Positions 17,068 to 26,625 of a stretch of DNA of 64,000 nucleotides are shown piece after piece. Within the stretch, counting starts at the first letter, position 1. Every line of letters begins with the position of its first letter. This DNA comes from Teredinibacter haidensis (GTDB lineage: Bacteria; Pseudomonadota; Gammaproteobacteria; Pseudomonadales; Cellvibrionaceae). The stretch covers positions 3,979,001 through 4,043,000 of the forward strand of contig NZ_CP060084.1 of the NCBI RefSeq assembly GCF_014211975.1, in the 5' to 3' direction. The translations under genes and the position numbers were made by a program. Under the pieces are notes generated by a model. The model did no database searches and had not been told where the DNA came from. It worked only from the letters and a program-made list of their open reading frames with translations.

Positions 17068-18018
17068 TTATTCTCCCGCCTCGGCTTTAACACGATTCAT
17101 CACTTCTTCCCGAAGTCCTTCGGGTGCCAGAGGGAAGCCCAGTTTCACGCGGGCATCGAAATAGGCCTGGGCCACATTTCGGGCCAGGGAGCGGACACGC
17201 AGAATAAAGCGTTGGCGCTCGGTCACCGAAATGGCTTGGCGTGCGTCCAATAGGTTGAAGGCGTGGGAGGCTTTCATAACCATTTCATAAGCGGGTAGCG
17301 GTAGGCCCGCTTCAATCAACTTGGTGGATTCCGCTTCGCACACATCGAAAGTGTGGAATAGGAATTCCACATTGGCGTGCTGAAAGTTGTAGTGGGACAT
17401 TTCCACTTCGTTTTGATGGAACACATCGCCGTAAGTTACCTCGGTACCATCGGGGCTGATGGTCCAGACTAGATCGTAGATGGAGTTCTTGTTTTGCAGG
17501 TACATGGCGATACGTTCAATACCGTAGGTGATTTCGCCGGTCACGGGGTAGCATTCGAGCCCGCCGACCTGCTGGAAGTAAGTAAACTGCGTGACTTCCA
17601 TGCCGTTTAGCCACACTTCCCAGCCCAGGCCCCAGGCGCCGAGGGTAGGCGATTCCCAGTTATCTTCCACAAAACGGATATCATGTACTTTCGTGTCTAT
17701 TCCCAGCTTTTCCAGCGAACCCAGGTACAGTTCCTGAATATTGTCCGGTGAAGGTTTAAGCACTACCTGAAATTGGTAGTAGTGCTGTAAACGGTTGGGG
17801 TTTTCGCCGTAGCGGCCATCGGTGGGGCGGCGACAGGGCTGTACATAGGCGCTGTTCCAGGTTTCCGGGCCGATCGCACGCAAAAAGGTTGCGGGGTGAA
17901 AAGTACCGGCGCCCACTTCCATATCGAGTGGTTGCAAGACTACACAGCCCTGTTCAGCCCAGTATTGTTGCAGCGCCAGGATAAGGCCCTGAAAAGTTGA
18001 AACATCGGGATTAGACAC
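17068..18018 (-). CDS. glyQ: Glycyl-tRNA synthetase alpha subunit
   Basis: Catalytic class II subunit that activates glycine. The 316-residue protein has the conserved start TFQGLILALQQYWAEQGCVVLQPLDMEVGAGTFHP (split over residues 8-42), and the RPTDGRYGENPNRLQHYYQ and GGLECYPVTGEITYGIERIAMYLQ blocks. It heads the glyQ-glyS operon, divergent from the lipid A acyltransferase gene. Confidence 0.98.
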   Translation of the reverse strand: MSNPDVSTFQGLILALQQYWAEQGCVVLQPLDMEVGAGTFHPATFLRAIGPETWNSAYVQPCRRPTDGRYGENPNRLQHYYQFQVVLKPSPDNIQELYLGSLEKLGIDTKVHDIRFVEDNWESPTLGAWGLGWEVWLNGMEVTQFTYFQQVGGLECYPVTGEITYGIERIAMYLQNKNSIYDLVWTISPDGTEVTYGDVFHQNEVEMSHYNFQHANVEFLFHTFDVCEAESTKLIEAGLPLPAYEMVMKASHAFNLLDARQAISVTERQRFILRVRSLARNVAQAYFDARVKLGFPLAPEGLREEVMNRVKAEAGE

Positions 18019-18151
18019 GTTGAATGCTCTTGATGGATTTTAAAGGTCGGCAATTATACCGGTATGGGGGATAATCAGCCATCGCGGGTTTAAAAATGTG
18101 AGTGAGCACTTACATATTCCGCTTAACCCGTTCATTATATAACATGCAATT

Positions 18152-19057
18152 TTGACAGTAGAGGTGAGCCGTATCAAAGCCCGAATTATTCTTGGACTAC
18201 TGACTCTGTTGGGGTGGATGTCGCTATCGGTTGCACATTTTCTGGGTGCTGGAATTGGCCGTTTAGCTTGGCGCCTGAACCCGCGAGAGGTCAAGGTAAC
18301 GCACCGTAATATCGAATTGTGTTTTCCAGAATTGAGTGAATACGAGCAGCGACAAATGGTGCGAGCCAGCGTGCTGGAATCGGCCAAACTGTCGATAGAA
18401 ATTTTACTGGTCTGGCAAAAGCCCCGTGAGTGGTTGATGAAGCGGGTGGTCGCTGTAAAGGGCGCCGAGTTGTTTGTGGGTGAAGAGGGCGACCAGCGTG
18501 GCGTCATTTTACTCGCCCCCCATATTGGCAATTGGGAAGTGTTGGGGCTTTATGCCTCTACGTTACGGGATATGGTTAGCCTCTACCAACCTCCCAAACA
18601 GGCCTTTCTTGAGCCCTTGATGACAAAAGGTCGTGAAAAGTATGGTGCCAAATTATTACCTACCGATGTTAAAGGCGTGGCGGGGGTTTTAAAGTTTTTA
18701 AAGCGTGGTGCCGCGAGCGGCATACTTCCCGACCAAGTACCTGCGGATGCAGGAGGGCGGTTTGCCAATTTTTTCGGCCAGCCCGCATTTACCATGACCT
18801 TGATCTGCCGCCTAATTGAAAAGACCGGTTGCCGTGTTGTAGCCGGAGCCGCGCTTCGCAGACCGGGTGGCTTTGAAGTGGTTTTTCAGGATGTTCCCCA
18901 GGAAATATTTAGCAAAGATGAAGAAACAGCCGTTACAGCGATGAATAAAGCGGTGGAAGAGGTGGTGGCGCTGTGCCCAGAACAGTATCAGTGGGAGTAC
19001 AAACGGTTTAGAAAAGCATTGCCGGGTGAAGAGAGTGTCTATCGGGACCTCCTATAA
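18152..19057 (+). CDS. lpxL: Lipid A biosynthesis acyltransferase (LpxL/HtrB family)
   Basis: Transfers a secondary acyl chain to lipid A at the inner membrane. The 301-residue protein has an N-terminal hydrophobic anchor (LLTLLGWMSLSVAHFLGAGIG), the catalytic HX4E motif (His in PHIGNWE near residue 124) and the DQVPADAGGRFANFFGQPA block near 195. The start is uncertain: TTG at 18152 gives the full frame, and GTG at 18164 is close behind. It sits in the same place as the htrB homologue near the Pseudomonas origin. LpxL and LpxM cannot be told apart from sequence alone. Confidence 0.87.
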   Translation: MTVEVSRIKARIILGLLTLLGWMSLSVAHFLGAGIGRLAWRLNPREVKVTHRNIELCFPELSEYEQRQMVRASVLESAKLSIEILLVWQKPREWLMKRVVAVKGAELFVGEEGDQRGVILLAPHIGNWEVLGLYASTLRDMVSLYQPPKQAFLEPLMTKGREKYGAKLLPTDVKGVAGVLKFLKRGAASGILPDQVPADAGGRFANFFGQPAFTMTLICRLIEKTGCRVVAGAALRRPGGFEVVFQDVPQEIFSKDEETAVTAMNKAVEEVVALCPEQYQWEYKRFRKALPGEESVYRDLL

Positions 19058-19621
19058 CGCTGGAAATAAATGGTGCGGTTTCCTGAATATATTGCCTCCG
19101 AGAAAATCGATCCCGACTCAGTAACGCAGAACAAATAGCGTGCTAAAGGCACTAGCATCACTATATATCTATAGCCCCAATCGTCTAAGAACATCTGAAG
19201 ATAGCTAACGATCAAAAATACGCGATATTTTTAACTCTTCGGCTTTTACGTTTTGATACAGGCCGGTGAGCCGTTGTCCCATCTTGGCTTTTGGTTAGGC
19301 TTTCCCACCGTTGACAAAGCCGAACGCTCCTTGCGCACTGCTGCAGCACTATTTATGTTTTATATTGCCCACTTTTGGTGCGCACTTTCTTTTTGTCTGC
19401 CAAGTGCTGACCAAGCACAATCACAACTTAGGCGCGTCAACCGTCCTAAATTGCGCACGCATCCCAAAACGCCGACAAAACCGAATGAAAAATCCGACAT
19501 GGTGTAAATGTTGCTGAACACCTACCGTAGAGTACGGCGGTTACCACGCGCTGTTATTGATCTGCTCTGAACGCCCGGTCGTTAACCCGTGCTTCGCTGT
19601 GAATAGATAAAGGAGTTTATT
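19058..19621. other. Gene-poor 564-bp region upstream of the HAD phosphatase gene
   Basis: Two overlapping short frames (19253-19507, 19311-19517) have no ribosome-binding site, no family resemblance and atypical composition, so I do not call them. The region could be remnant DNA or hold the promoter of the downstream gene. A small inverted repeat CCGTA/TACGG lies near 19525-19538. Confidence 0.5.
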
Positions 19622-20434
19622 ATGTCTTACCCTTACGGTTTCTTATTGGATATGGACGGTGTTGTTTATCGCGGTTCGACACCCATACCCGGTGCAGTTG
19701 AGGTTATCAACCGCATGATCACAAATCATATACCCGTGCTTTTCCTTACCAACAACAGCCAGAAAACCCGTCGCGATATAGCCTACAAACTGAATAAAAT
19801 GGGAATCAAAGCAACGGAAAAACATATTTTTACCTGCGCCATGTCAACTGCTCGTTTCCTGGCCACGCAAAAGCCCAATGGAACCGCATTTGTTATTGGC
19901 GAAGGGGGTTTAAGTTTGGCCCTGCATGCCAGCGGGTTTTCGATTGTCGATGAGAACCCCGATTATGTCGTGGTGGGCGAAGGACGATTACTCAACTTTG
20001 AAACCTTGGAAAAAGCCACCCGCTTTGTGGCGAACGGCGCGAGACTGGTTGCCACCAATTTGGATGCAAGCTGCCCCACCGAAGACGGCATTCGACCCGG
20101 TTGCGGTGCGATTACCGCCATGATCGAAAAAGCTACGGGAAGACAGGCCTTCTACCTGGGAAAACCCAGCGGAATTATGATGCGGCTTGCACGGAAGGAG
20201 CTGGGCTTACGCACCGAAGATGTGGTGATGGTGGGTGATACCATGTATACCGATATTATCGGCGGCGTGGAAATGGGCTATCAAACCGTACTGGTTCTTT
20301 CTGGTGGCACGAAAGAAAGCGAAGTGGATCTGTACTCTTACAAACCCACGCACATCATTCCTAGCATTGCCGAATTGCCGGAACTTTTACCCGAAGCCTT
20401 TCGCCCGGTGGAATTGAAGGCAAAGGCGAGTTAA
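19622..20434 (+). CDS. HAD-IIA family hydrolase, NagD-like phosphatase
   Basis: A 270-residue phosphatase of the HAD superfamily, subfamily IIA. Motif I is LLDMDGVVY (nucleophile Asp10, Asp12), motif II LFLTNNS near residue 40, the motif III lysine is in YLGKPSG near 182 and motif IV is MVGDTMYTDI near 206. Members dephosphorylate nucleotides or sugar phosphates; the substrate cannot be read from sequence. A perfect AGGAG lies eight bases before the ATG. It stands alone and ends before a terminator shared with trkH. Confidence 0.88.
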   Translation: MSYPYGFLLDMDGVVYRGSTPIPGAVEVINRMITNHIPVLFLTNNSQKTRRDIAYKLNKMGIKATEKHIFTCAMSTARFLATQKPNGTAFVIGEGGLSLALHASGFSIVDENPDYVVVGEGRLLNFETLEKATRFVANGARLVATNLDASCPTEDGIRPGCGAITAMIEKATGRQAFYLGKPSGIMMRLARKELGLRTEDVVMVGDTMYTDIIGGVEMGYQTVLVLSGGTKESEVDLYSYKPTHIIPSIAELPELLPEAFRPVELKAKAS

Positions 20435-20525
20435 ACGCTTGTTGCGCCCCGCCCTTGGTATCACTACTGGCAAGCAACGGCCGGTTGCGCCAAGGGCACA
20501 AAACGCGACGATTGAAATATGTTCA

Positions 20526-20558
20526 AAAAGCCCGGTCAGAAATGGCCGAGCTTTTTTT
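20526..20558 (+). terminator. Intrinsic terminator after the HAD phosphatase gene
   Basis: A twelve-base stem with one mismatch (AAAAGCCCGGTC against GGCCGAGCTTTT) and a six-base loop is followed by seven T residues. The A-run on the left side means it may also stop trkH transcripts from the other strand. Confidence 0.85.
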
Positions 20559-20656
20559 ATATCAGTTTTTAGCGAATTGTTGCAGCTGGCCACTACGCTC
20601 TGCAAATTCATGTGAGGGTGGAGGCGCAGCAATTTTGAGGCGTTCCAGTCTCTCTG

Positions 20657-22105
20657 CTACCGTCGCCAGAACATTGGGGTAAACAAAACCAATAACGTAA
20701 ACACCTCCAATCGCCCCAGCAGCATAGCAAAACACAGAATCCATTTTGCCGAAGAGTTGATATCGCCATAATGTGCAGCGACTTCGCCTAGCCCAGGGCC
20801 AAGATTGTTGAGACAGGCACCTACGGCAGTGAAGGCGGTGGTGAAATCCAGGCCGGTGCCCAGCAGCATGATAAACATCACCAGATAGGCGATAACGTAA
20901 ACCGCAAAGAACCCCCAAACAGCCTCTACCACACGGTCGGACACGGTCGTTTTACCCACCTTGATGGGGATAATTGCGTTGGGGTGAATCAGGCGGTAAA
21001 TTTCGCGAACGCCCTGACGAATAATCAGCAGCACACGAATCATTTTGATACCACCACCAGTTGAGCCCGCGCAGCCACCCATAAAGGCAAACAGAAAAAT
21101 CAGGTAGGGAAGAAAAGTTGGCCAGATGGAGAAGTCGGCGACAGCGAAACCTGTAGTGGTCAGAATGGATACCAGTTCGAACAGGCCGTAGAGAAGGCTG
21201 GTTTGAACGTCGTAGGTATGGCTGGAAATCAGATAGCCTGTCGTTATCGCAATACCGAGCATCAACATGGCGGCATAAAAGCGAAATTCCGGGTCGCGTA
21301 AATAGTGCAGTAAGCCTTTACTTTGCCAGGCAAAAAAGTGTAACGCAAAGTTGACGCCCGAGAGAATCATAAAGAACGTACACACCAGCATTACCGGCCC
21401 GCTGTCGTAATAGCCAATGCTTTGGTCGTGGGTGGAAAAGCCGCCGATGGCGACGGTGGAAAAGGAGTGGCTGATAGCCTCAAACGGCGGCATGCCAGCA
21501 GCCCAGTAGGCGGCAGCACAGGCAACGGTTAGGCTTAAGTAGATCAGAAACAAAGCCTTGGCCGTTTCGGTTATGCGAGGTGTTAGCTTACTGTCCTTTA
21601 CCGGGCCGGGGGTTTCGGCGCGGTAAAGCTGCATGCCGCCGATGCCGAGCATTGGCAGAATAGCCACGGCGATAACAATAATACCGATACCGCCGAGCCA
21701 TTGGAGTTGCTGGCGGTAGTACAGGATCGAGCGCGGTAGCTGATCCAGCCCGGTTAACACCGTGGCCCCGGTGGTGGTGAGGCCGGAAAGGGATTCGAAG
21801 ACCGCATCGACAACACTCATTTGAGTTGCATCGGCGAGCATTAATGGCAGCGAGCCGAACAGTGCGAGCACCGTCCAGAAGAGGGAGGTGATTAAAAAGC
21901 CATCGCGGGTGCTGAGATCCTGGCGAATATTATAGACCGGCAACCAGGCGACAAGGCCGGTACAAAAGGTGATAGCAAAGGCGAGAATAAAGCTGTCGTA
22001 GGCGCCGTCCCCATACCAGAGGGAGATAAAGACCGGCGGCATCAGGGTTAGGCTGAACAGCATCAGCAGTATGCCCAAAACTTTGGCGATGATAGCGTAA
22101 TGCAT
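20657..22105 (-). CDS. trkH: Trk potassium uptake protein, membrane subunit TrkH
   Basis: Potassium-translocating membrane subunit that works with TrkA. The 482 residues match the usual 483. Repeated membrane-pore-membrane units are visible, with filter-type segments SLSGLTTTGATVLTG, SHSFSTVAIGGFSTHD, LVSILTTTGFAVAD and AVGACLNNLGPGLG. The ATG overlaps the trkA stop by one base, so the two genes are coupled. Confidence 0.96.
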   Translation of the reverse strand: MHYAIIAKVLGILLMLFSLTLMPPVFISLWYGDGAYDSFILAFAITFCTGLVAWLPVYNIRQDLSTRDGFLITSLFWTVLALFGSLPLMLADATQMSVVDAVFESLSGLTTTGATVLTGLDQLPRSILYYRQQLQWLGGIGIIVIAVAILPMLGIGGMQLYRAETPGPVKDSKLTPRITETAKALFLIYLSLTVACAAAYWAAGMPPFEAISHSFSTVAIGGFSTHDQSIGYYDSGPVMLVCTFFMILSGVNFALHFFAWQSKGLLHYLRDPEFRFYAAMLMLGIAITTGYLISSHTYDVQTSLLYGLFELVSILTTTGFAVADFSIWPTFLPYLIFLFAFMGGCAGSTGGGIKMIRVLLIIRQGVREIYRLIHPNAIIPIKVGKTTVSDRVVEAVWGFFAVYVIAYLVMFIMLLGTGLDFTTAFTAVGACLNNLGPGLGEVAAHYGDINSSAKWILCFAMLLGRLEVFTLLVLFTPMFWRR

Positions 22106-23568
22106 TAGAAAAAAGTAAATCCGACTTGGAAGAGACGTTCAATATCGCGGGTGTAGCGTTTGTCAGTAAGGAATACGATCACATGGTCGCCGGATTCAAT
22201 CACCACATCATCGTGGGCAATCAAGACTTCCTGCACGATTTGCCGGCTACTGCCACCACCACCCATGCTTAGCGCCATTTCGGCCCCGCGGATACTTCCG
22301 GCCGCGCTCTGCCCGGTATCAGATTCGCGTACAACGGCACCAATGGTCGCACCTTCGGGTAGATCGATATCTTCGATGGCGTGGCCGACAACCCTTGATG
22401 TTTTTGAATCCCCGTGGGCGATAACCTCGATAGCCTCTGCTGCGCCGCGCCTTAATGAGTGAACATTGACAATGTCACCGCGACGAACGTGCGTCAAAAG
22501 GGTGCCAATGGTCGCTAACTGTGGCGAAATGGTGATATCGATTTCGCTGTTCTGGACTAAATCGGCGTAGGCCGGATTACTGATAAGTGTCAGTACTTTT
22601 CGTGCGCCCATGCGCTTGGCGAGTAGGGACGACATAATGTTGGCTTCGTCTGAGTTGGTGACCGCTAGGAATACATCGGTGTCTTCAATATTTTCTTCCT
22701 GCAGCAATTCCTGGTTAGAGGAGTTGCCGGTGAGCACAATGCTGTTGGTGAGGCTCTCAGTCAGTTCCAGACTTCGTTCTCTATTGGCTTCGATTACTTT
22801 TACCGAATAGTTATTTTCAAGCTTTTCCGCCAGGCGCTGTCCGATATTGCCTCCGCCCGCAATAATGATGCGTTTATAGGGGCGGTCCAAACGGCGCAAT
22901 TCACTCATCACGGCGCGAATATCTGCCCTCGCGGCGATAAAAAACACCTCGTCATCCGCTTCAATCACGGTATTTCCGGTGGGGGGAATGGGGCGGTTGC
23001 GCCGGTAAATGGCGGCAACGCGGGTATCAACATTGGGCATATGCTTGCGTAAAAAGCGCAGCTCTTGCCCCACTAGTGGGCCACCATAGTAGGCCTTTAC
23101 TGCCACCAGTTGGACGGCGCCGTCGGCAAAATCCAGCACCTGCAAGGCGCCAGGTTGTTCGATCAGGCGATAGAGATAGTCGGAAACAATTTGCTCGGGG
23201 CTGATAATGACATCGACGGGAATGGCGTCGCTGCGGAAAAGACCCTCGTGGTTGGAGTATGCCTGTGAGCGAATGCGGGCAATCTTGGTGGGGGTTCGAA
23301 ACAGGCTGTGGGCAATCTGGCAAGCAACCATATTGATCTCATCCACGCCCGTAACGGCGATAAGCATATCGGCGTCTTCAATACCGGCCCGCAGCAGCAC
23401 CTCGGGGTGGGAGGCCTGGCCGTGCACCACGCCAATATCGATGCGGTCGCGCAGCTCGCGCAGATAACCCTCGTTGGCATCAACAACAGTAATATCGTTG
23501 TCTTCATTAGCCAGGTTGGCGGCTAGTGTTCCACCGACACGTCCTGCGCCGAGAATAATAATTTTCAT
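22105..23568 (-). CDS. trkA: Trk system potassium transporter regulatory subunit TrkA
   Basis: Cytoplasmic NAD(H)-binding regulator of TrkH. It contains two RCK units, each with an N-terminal Rossmann half (MKIIILGAGRVGGTLAANL at 1-19; IIIAGGGNIGQRLAEKL near 233) and a C-terminal half. The protein is 487 residues against about 458 in E. coli. The excess is mostly an insertion at about 415-446 within the last RCK_C domain, glycine- and serine-rich (MALSMGGGGSSRQ) and with no counterpart in the E. coli protein as I recall it. The C-terminal end (EVLIAHDDVVIESGDHVIVFL) is typical. Confidence 0.95.
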   Translation of the reverse strand: MKIIILGAGRVGGTLAANLANEDNDITVVDANEGYLRELRDRIDIGVVHGQASHPEVLLRAGIEDADMLIAVTGVDEINMVACQIAHSLFRTPTKIARIRSQAYSNHEGLFRSDAIPVDVIISPEQIVSDYLYRLIEQPGALQVLDFADGAVQLVAVKAYYGGPLVGQELRFLRKHMPNVDTRVAAIYRRNRPIPPTGNTVIEADDEVFFIAARADIRAVMSELRRLDRPYKRIIIAGGGNIGQRLAEKLENNYSVKVIEANRERSLELTESLTNSIVLTGNSSNQELLQEENIEDTDVFLAVTNSDEANIMSSLLAKRMGARKVLTLISNPAYADLVQNSEIDITISPQLATIGTLLTHVRRGDIVNVHSLRRGAAEAIEVIAHGDSKTSRVVGHAIEDIDLPEGATIGAVVRESDTGQSAAGSIRGAEMALSMGGGGSSRQIVQEVLIAHDDVVIESGDHVIVFLTDKRYTRDIERLFQVGFTFF

Positions 23569-23607
23569 AATGGTCCGTTAACCAGTGTGTTACTGATCGA
23601 CATAAAC

Positions 23608-24915
23608 TTATAGAGCTTTATAGAGCCGAGCATAGTAAAAACCATCGTGACCGCCGGCCTGAGGGAACAGTTGTCGACCGAACGGACGTCCCAGCCCCCA
23701 GGTGGCATTAATGGTTTGATGCTGGGCATCTGGCTGCTGCTTTAGAAACTGTTGGATGATGCTTTCATTTTCATCGGGCAAAACCGAACAGGTTGCATAT
23801 ACCAGTTCGCCGCCAGGTAACAGTGTTTGCCACAGTGTTTTTAATAATTCGAGTTGCAGCGCGCCAAGCTTAGCAAGATCGCTTTCGCGGCGCAGTAGTT
23901 TTATATCCGGGTGACGACGAATTACGCCGGTGGCAGAGCAGGGGGCATCAAGCAAAATACGATCAAAAGGGACGCCATCCCACCAGATTTTCAGCTTGCC
24001 TACATCTGCGACTTTTAAGCTAGCAGATAACTGCAAACGCTGCAGGTTTTGCTTAACACGTTCCATGCGAGTGGCTTCGAGGTCGACACATAGCAGTTCT
24101 TTTAGGGCGGGTTCACGTTCGAGAATATGGCAGCTTTTCCCCCCGGGCGCAGCACAGGCATCCAGTACCCGTTGCTGTGGTTGCAAGTTTAATAGCTCGG
24201 CAGCCAGTTGTGCGGCTTCATCTTGAACCGAAAAATGGCCTTGGGTGAACCCCGGCAGGCTGCGAATATCCGCACTTTCCAGCAGGCGTATACCGGTGCT
24301 ATTTGTCGCGAGCGGCTCGGCAGCTATAGGTAATTCGCGAAGTTGCTGTAGGTACTGCTCGCGGTCTGTCTGTTGTTGGTTTACACGTAAACAAACCGGC
24401 GGCTGCTGATTGTTGGATTGCAGTATGGCTTGATAATGCTCTGGCCAGCTTTTGACAAGCTTATCGATAAACCACTGTGGGTGGCTAAAGGTGTATTCCG
24501 GGTTTTTCGCCAGCTGTGATTCGATATCGCTGCGATTGCGTAAAAAATTGCGCAGCAGGCCGTTAATCAATTTGCTGGCCCAGGGCTTTTTCAGTTTGCG
24601 GCTGGCGTTTACCGTTTCTGAAATAGCCGCGTGATCCGGAGTGCGCAGGTGCAGTATTTGAAACAGACCGAGCAGAATCAGAACCGATACATCGCAGTCT
24701 TTACTGCGCAAGGGTTTATCGAGCAATTGATTGGCAATGGCTTGCAGTTGGTAATACTGGCGCAGAGTTCCAAAGCAGAGTTGCTGAAACAGGCCGCGGT
24801 CTTTGGCGTCTACTTTTTCCAGCGCCGGTTCGAAAAGGGCGGAGAGGGATTGCCCTTTAGCGATAACGGGCGCGAGGGTGCGGGCGGCGAGTGCACGAAT
24901 ATTGGGGCTGGCCAC
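23608..24915 (-). CDS. rsmB: 16S rRNA m5C967 methyltransferase RsmB
   Basis: Methylates C967 of 16S rRNA using S-adenosylmethionine. It has an N-terminal NusB-like domain (KDRGLFQQLCFGTLRQYY), then a Rossmann methyltransferase domain with the SAM motif DACAAPGGKS, the DAPCSATGVIRRHPDIK block and the catalytic-cysteine block ATCSVLPDEN. The start is placed at GTG 24915, two bases after the fmt stop, because residues from there (ASPNIRALAARTLAPV) align with family N-termini. A GTG at 24954 would add 13 residues and overlap fmt. Length from GTG 24915 is 435 (E. coli 429). Confidence 0.93.
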   Translation of the reverse strand: MASPNIRALAARTLAPVIAKGQSLSALFEPALEKVDAKDRGLFQQLCFGTLRQYYQLQAIANQLLDKPLRSKDCDVSVLILLGLFQILHLRTPDHAAISETVNASRKLKKPWASKLINGLLRNFLRNRSDIESQLAKNPEYTFSHPQWFIDKLVKSWPEHYQAILQSNNQQPPVCLRVNQQQTDREQYLQQLRELPIAAEPLATNSTGIRLLESADIRSLPGFTQGHFSVQDEAAQLAAELLNLQPQQRVLDACAAPGGKSCHILEREPALKELLCVDLEATRMERVKQNLQRLQLSASLKVADVGKLKIWWDGVPFDRILLDAPCSATGVIRRHPDIKLLRRESDLAKLGALQLELLKTLWQTLLPGGELVYATCSVLPDENESIIQQFLKQQPDAQHQTINATWGLGRPFGRQLFPQAGGHDGFYYARLYKAL

Positions 24916-24917
24916 GC

Positions 24918-25862
24918 TTAGGTTTGCTCGCCCAGCAGCGTACCGGTCGGACACAGATGGCTATGGCCGTTGGCAAACTCATCCAGAGACATGGCCTTTT
25001 TCCCTGGCAGTTGCAGGCGGCTGATCATCAGTACGCCTTCACCGCAGGCCACATGAAAGTGCTTGCGGTCGGCGGCTAGCACGGTGCCGGGCGCCGCATC
25101 GGTGCCGATGGGGCTGGTTTCAGCGGTGTGAATTTTCAGTCGCTCGCCATTAAGAGTGGTAAAGCACACAGGGAAAGGGTTGAAGGCGCGAACTTTACGG
25201 GCAATAAGCTCGGCGGGCTCCCGCCAGTTAATTTTGGCCTCGGCCTTGTCGATTTTGTGTGCGTAATTTGCCAGGGCGTCATTCTGTTTCTCTGCTTGAG
25301 TGTCGCCCTTATCGAGTAGCGAGAGTGTTTCCAGCAGTGCGGAAGGCCCCTGTGCAGCCAGTTTGTCATGAAGGCTGGCGGCATTATCTTCGCTGGTGAT
25401 TACGCTGCGAGCTTTTAGCAGCATATCGCCGGTATCGAGGCCGATATCCATTTGCATAATGGTTACGCCGGATTCAGTGTCGCCAGCTTCAATTGCTCTC
25501 TGAATCGGAGCCGCACCGCGCCAGCGAGGCAGCAGGGATGCGTGAACATTCAGGCAGCCGAGCTTCGGAGCATCCAGCACCTGTTGTGGCAACAGCAGTC
25601 CATAGGCGACGACTATCATTACATCGGGCTGAAATGCGGCCAGTTCCTGCTGGGCCTCAGCGGACTTGAGGCTAGCGGGTTGGCGTACCGGAATTCCGGC
25701 AGAAAGAGCCAATTGCTTTACCGGGCTGGGAGTCAGTTTTTTGCCGCGGCCAGCGGGTCTATCTGGTTGAGTGTATACGGCAACCAACTCATGCTCGCTG
25801 TCGAGCAAGGCTTGCAGGTGACGGGCGGCAAACTCGGGAGTTCCGGCAAATAGAATGTTCAA
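24918..25862 (-). CDS. fmt: Methionyl-tRNA formyltransferase
   Basis: Formylates initiator Met-tRNA using 10-formyltetrahydrofolate. Starting at TTG 25862 gives LNILFAGTPEFAARHLQALL and 314 residues, the same as E. coli (315). AGGA lies seven bases upstream. The upstream extension in the frame (33 residues into the def gene) is not family-like. Conserved blocks are QPDRPAGRGKKLTPSPVK, LNVHASLLPRWRGAAPIQ with the catalytic Asn/His region, and TGVTIMQMDIGLDTGDML (here SGVTIMQ). It is the middle gene of def-fmt-rsmB. Confidence 0.96.
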   Translation of the reverse strand: MNILFAGTPEFAARHLQALLDSEHELVAVYTQPDRPAGRGKKLTPSPVKQLALSAGIPVRQPASLKSAEAQQELAAFQPDVMIVVAYGLLLPQQVLDAPKLGCLNVHASLLPRWRGAAPIQRAIEAGDTESGVTIMQMDIGLDTGDMLLKARSVITSEDNAASLHDKLAAQGPSALLETLSLLDKGDTQAEKQNDALANYAHKIDKAEAKINWREPAELIARKVRAFNPFPVCFTTLNGERLKIHTAETSPIGTDAAPGTVLAADRKHFHVACGEGVLMISRLQLPGKKAMSLDEFANGHSHLCPTGTLLGEQT

Positions 25863-25884
25863 TGGGTGTCCTATTAAAGGGAGG

Positions 25885-26391
25885 TCACGCGTCGGCGCGA
25901 TGCTGTTTTTCCAGCTTTTTGCGAATGCGTTGGCGTTTGATGTTGGACACGTAGTCCACAAACAATTTGCCTTTCAAGTGGTCGACTTCGTGTTGAATAC
26001 ACACGGCCAGTAGGCCTTCCGGCTCAAGGGTAAAGCTGTTGCCTTCCCGATTCAGTGCGGTTACGCGCACATGCTGCGGGCGTGTGACTTCTTCATAAAA
26101 GCCGGGAACAGACAGGCAACCCTCTTCGTAATCGAACAGGGTTTCATCCAGTATTTCGATCTTAGGATTAATAAAAACCAAAGGTTCGTCTTTATCCTCG
26201 CTGGTATCGATCACAATAATCTGTTCATGCACATTCACCTGGGTAGCGGCCAGACCAATACCGGGTGCTTCATACATGGTTTCAAACATATCGTCGACGA
26301 TTTGACGAATACGGTCATCCACCTGCTCGACGGGCTTAGCGACATTTCGCAGACGGGGATCGGGAAATTCCAAAATAGGTAACAAGGCCAT
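25885..26391 (-). CDS. def: Peptide deformylase
   Basis: Removes the formyl group from nascent proteins; partner activity to Fmt. The 168-residue protein shows all three motifs: GIGLAATQV (motif 1, near residue 44), EGCLSVPG (motif 2, metal ligand Cys) and QHEVDHLKGKLF (motif 3, HEXXH-type metal site). It heads the minus-strand def-fmt-rsmB operon and is divergent from the LysM gene. Confidence 0.98.
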   Translation of the reverse strand: MALLPILEFPDPRLRNVAKPVEQVDDRIRQIVDDMFETMYEAPGIGLAATQVNVHEQIIVIDTSEDKDEPLVFINPKIEILDETLFDYEEGCLSVPGFYEEVTRPQHVRVTALNREGNSFTLEPEGLLAVCIQHEVDHLKGKLFVDYVSNIKRQRIRKKLEKQHRADA

Positions 26392-26625
26392 TACGTGACA
26401 GACTTCTAGTAACTAGCTAACTTTCGCTGCTAACATTATGATCAAACAGGAGTTATACTGTTTTTTTGTAGCCAGCCGCAAGGCGTTTAGTATACCTCAA
26501 TGCGACTGGACGGGGTTCATTAGCTATTATAACGGTTAGTCGGTTTTTTTGCTCCAGCAAAACTGAAATGTACTATTTCCATGTCGAAAGTGGGCTTCAG
26601 CGCCGAATTGAACAGGATTCTTGAG

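Noticed and set aside
19292..19300. GTTAGGC resembling an integron attC core
   Set aside because: The matching inverse core (RYYYAAC) at a proper distance is missing and there is no integrase.
19253..19517. Two overlapping short plus-strand frames
   Set aside because: No ribosome-binding site, no recognisable domain, and overlapping frames of similar length indicate chance open reading.
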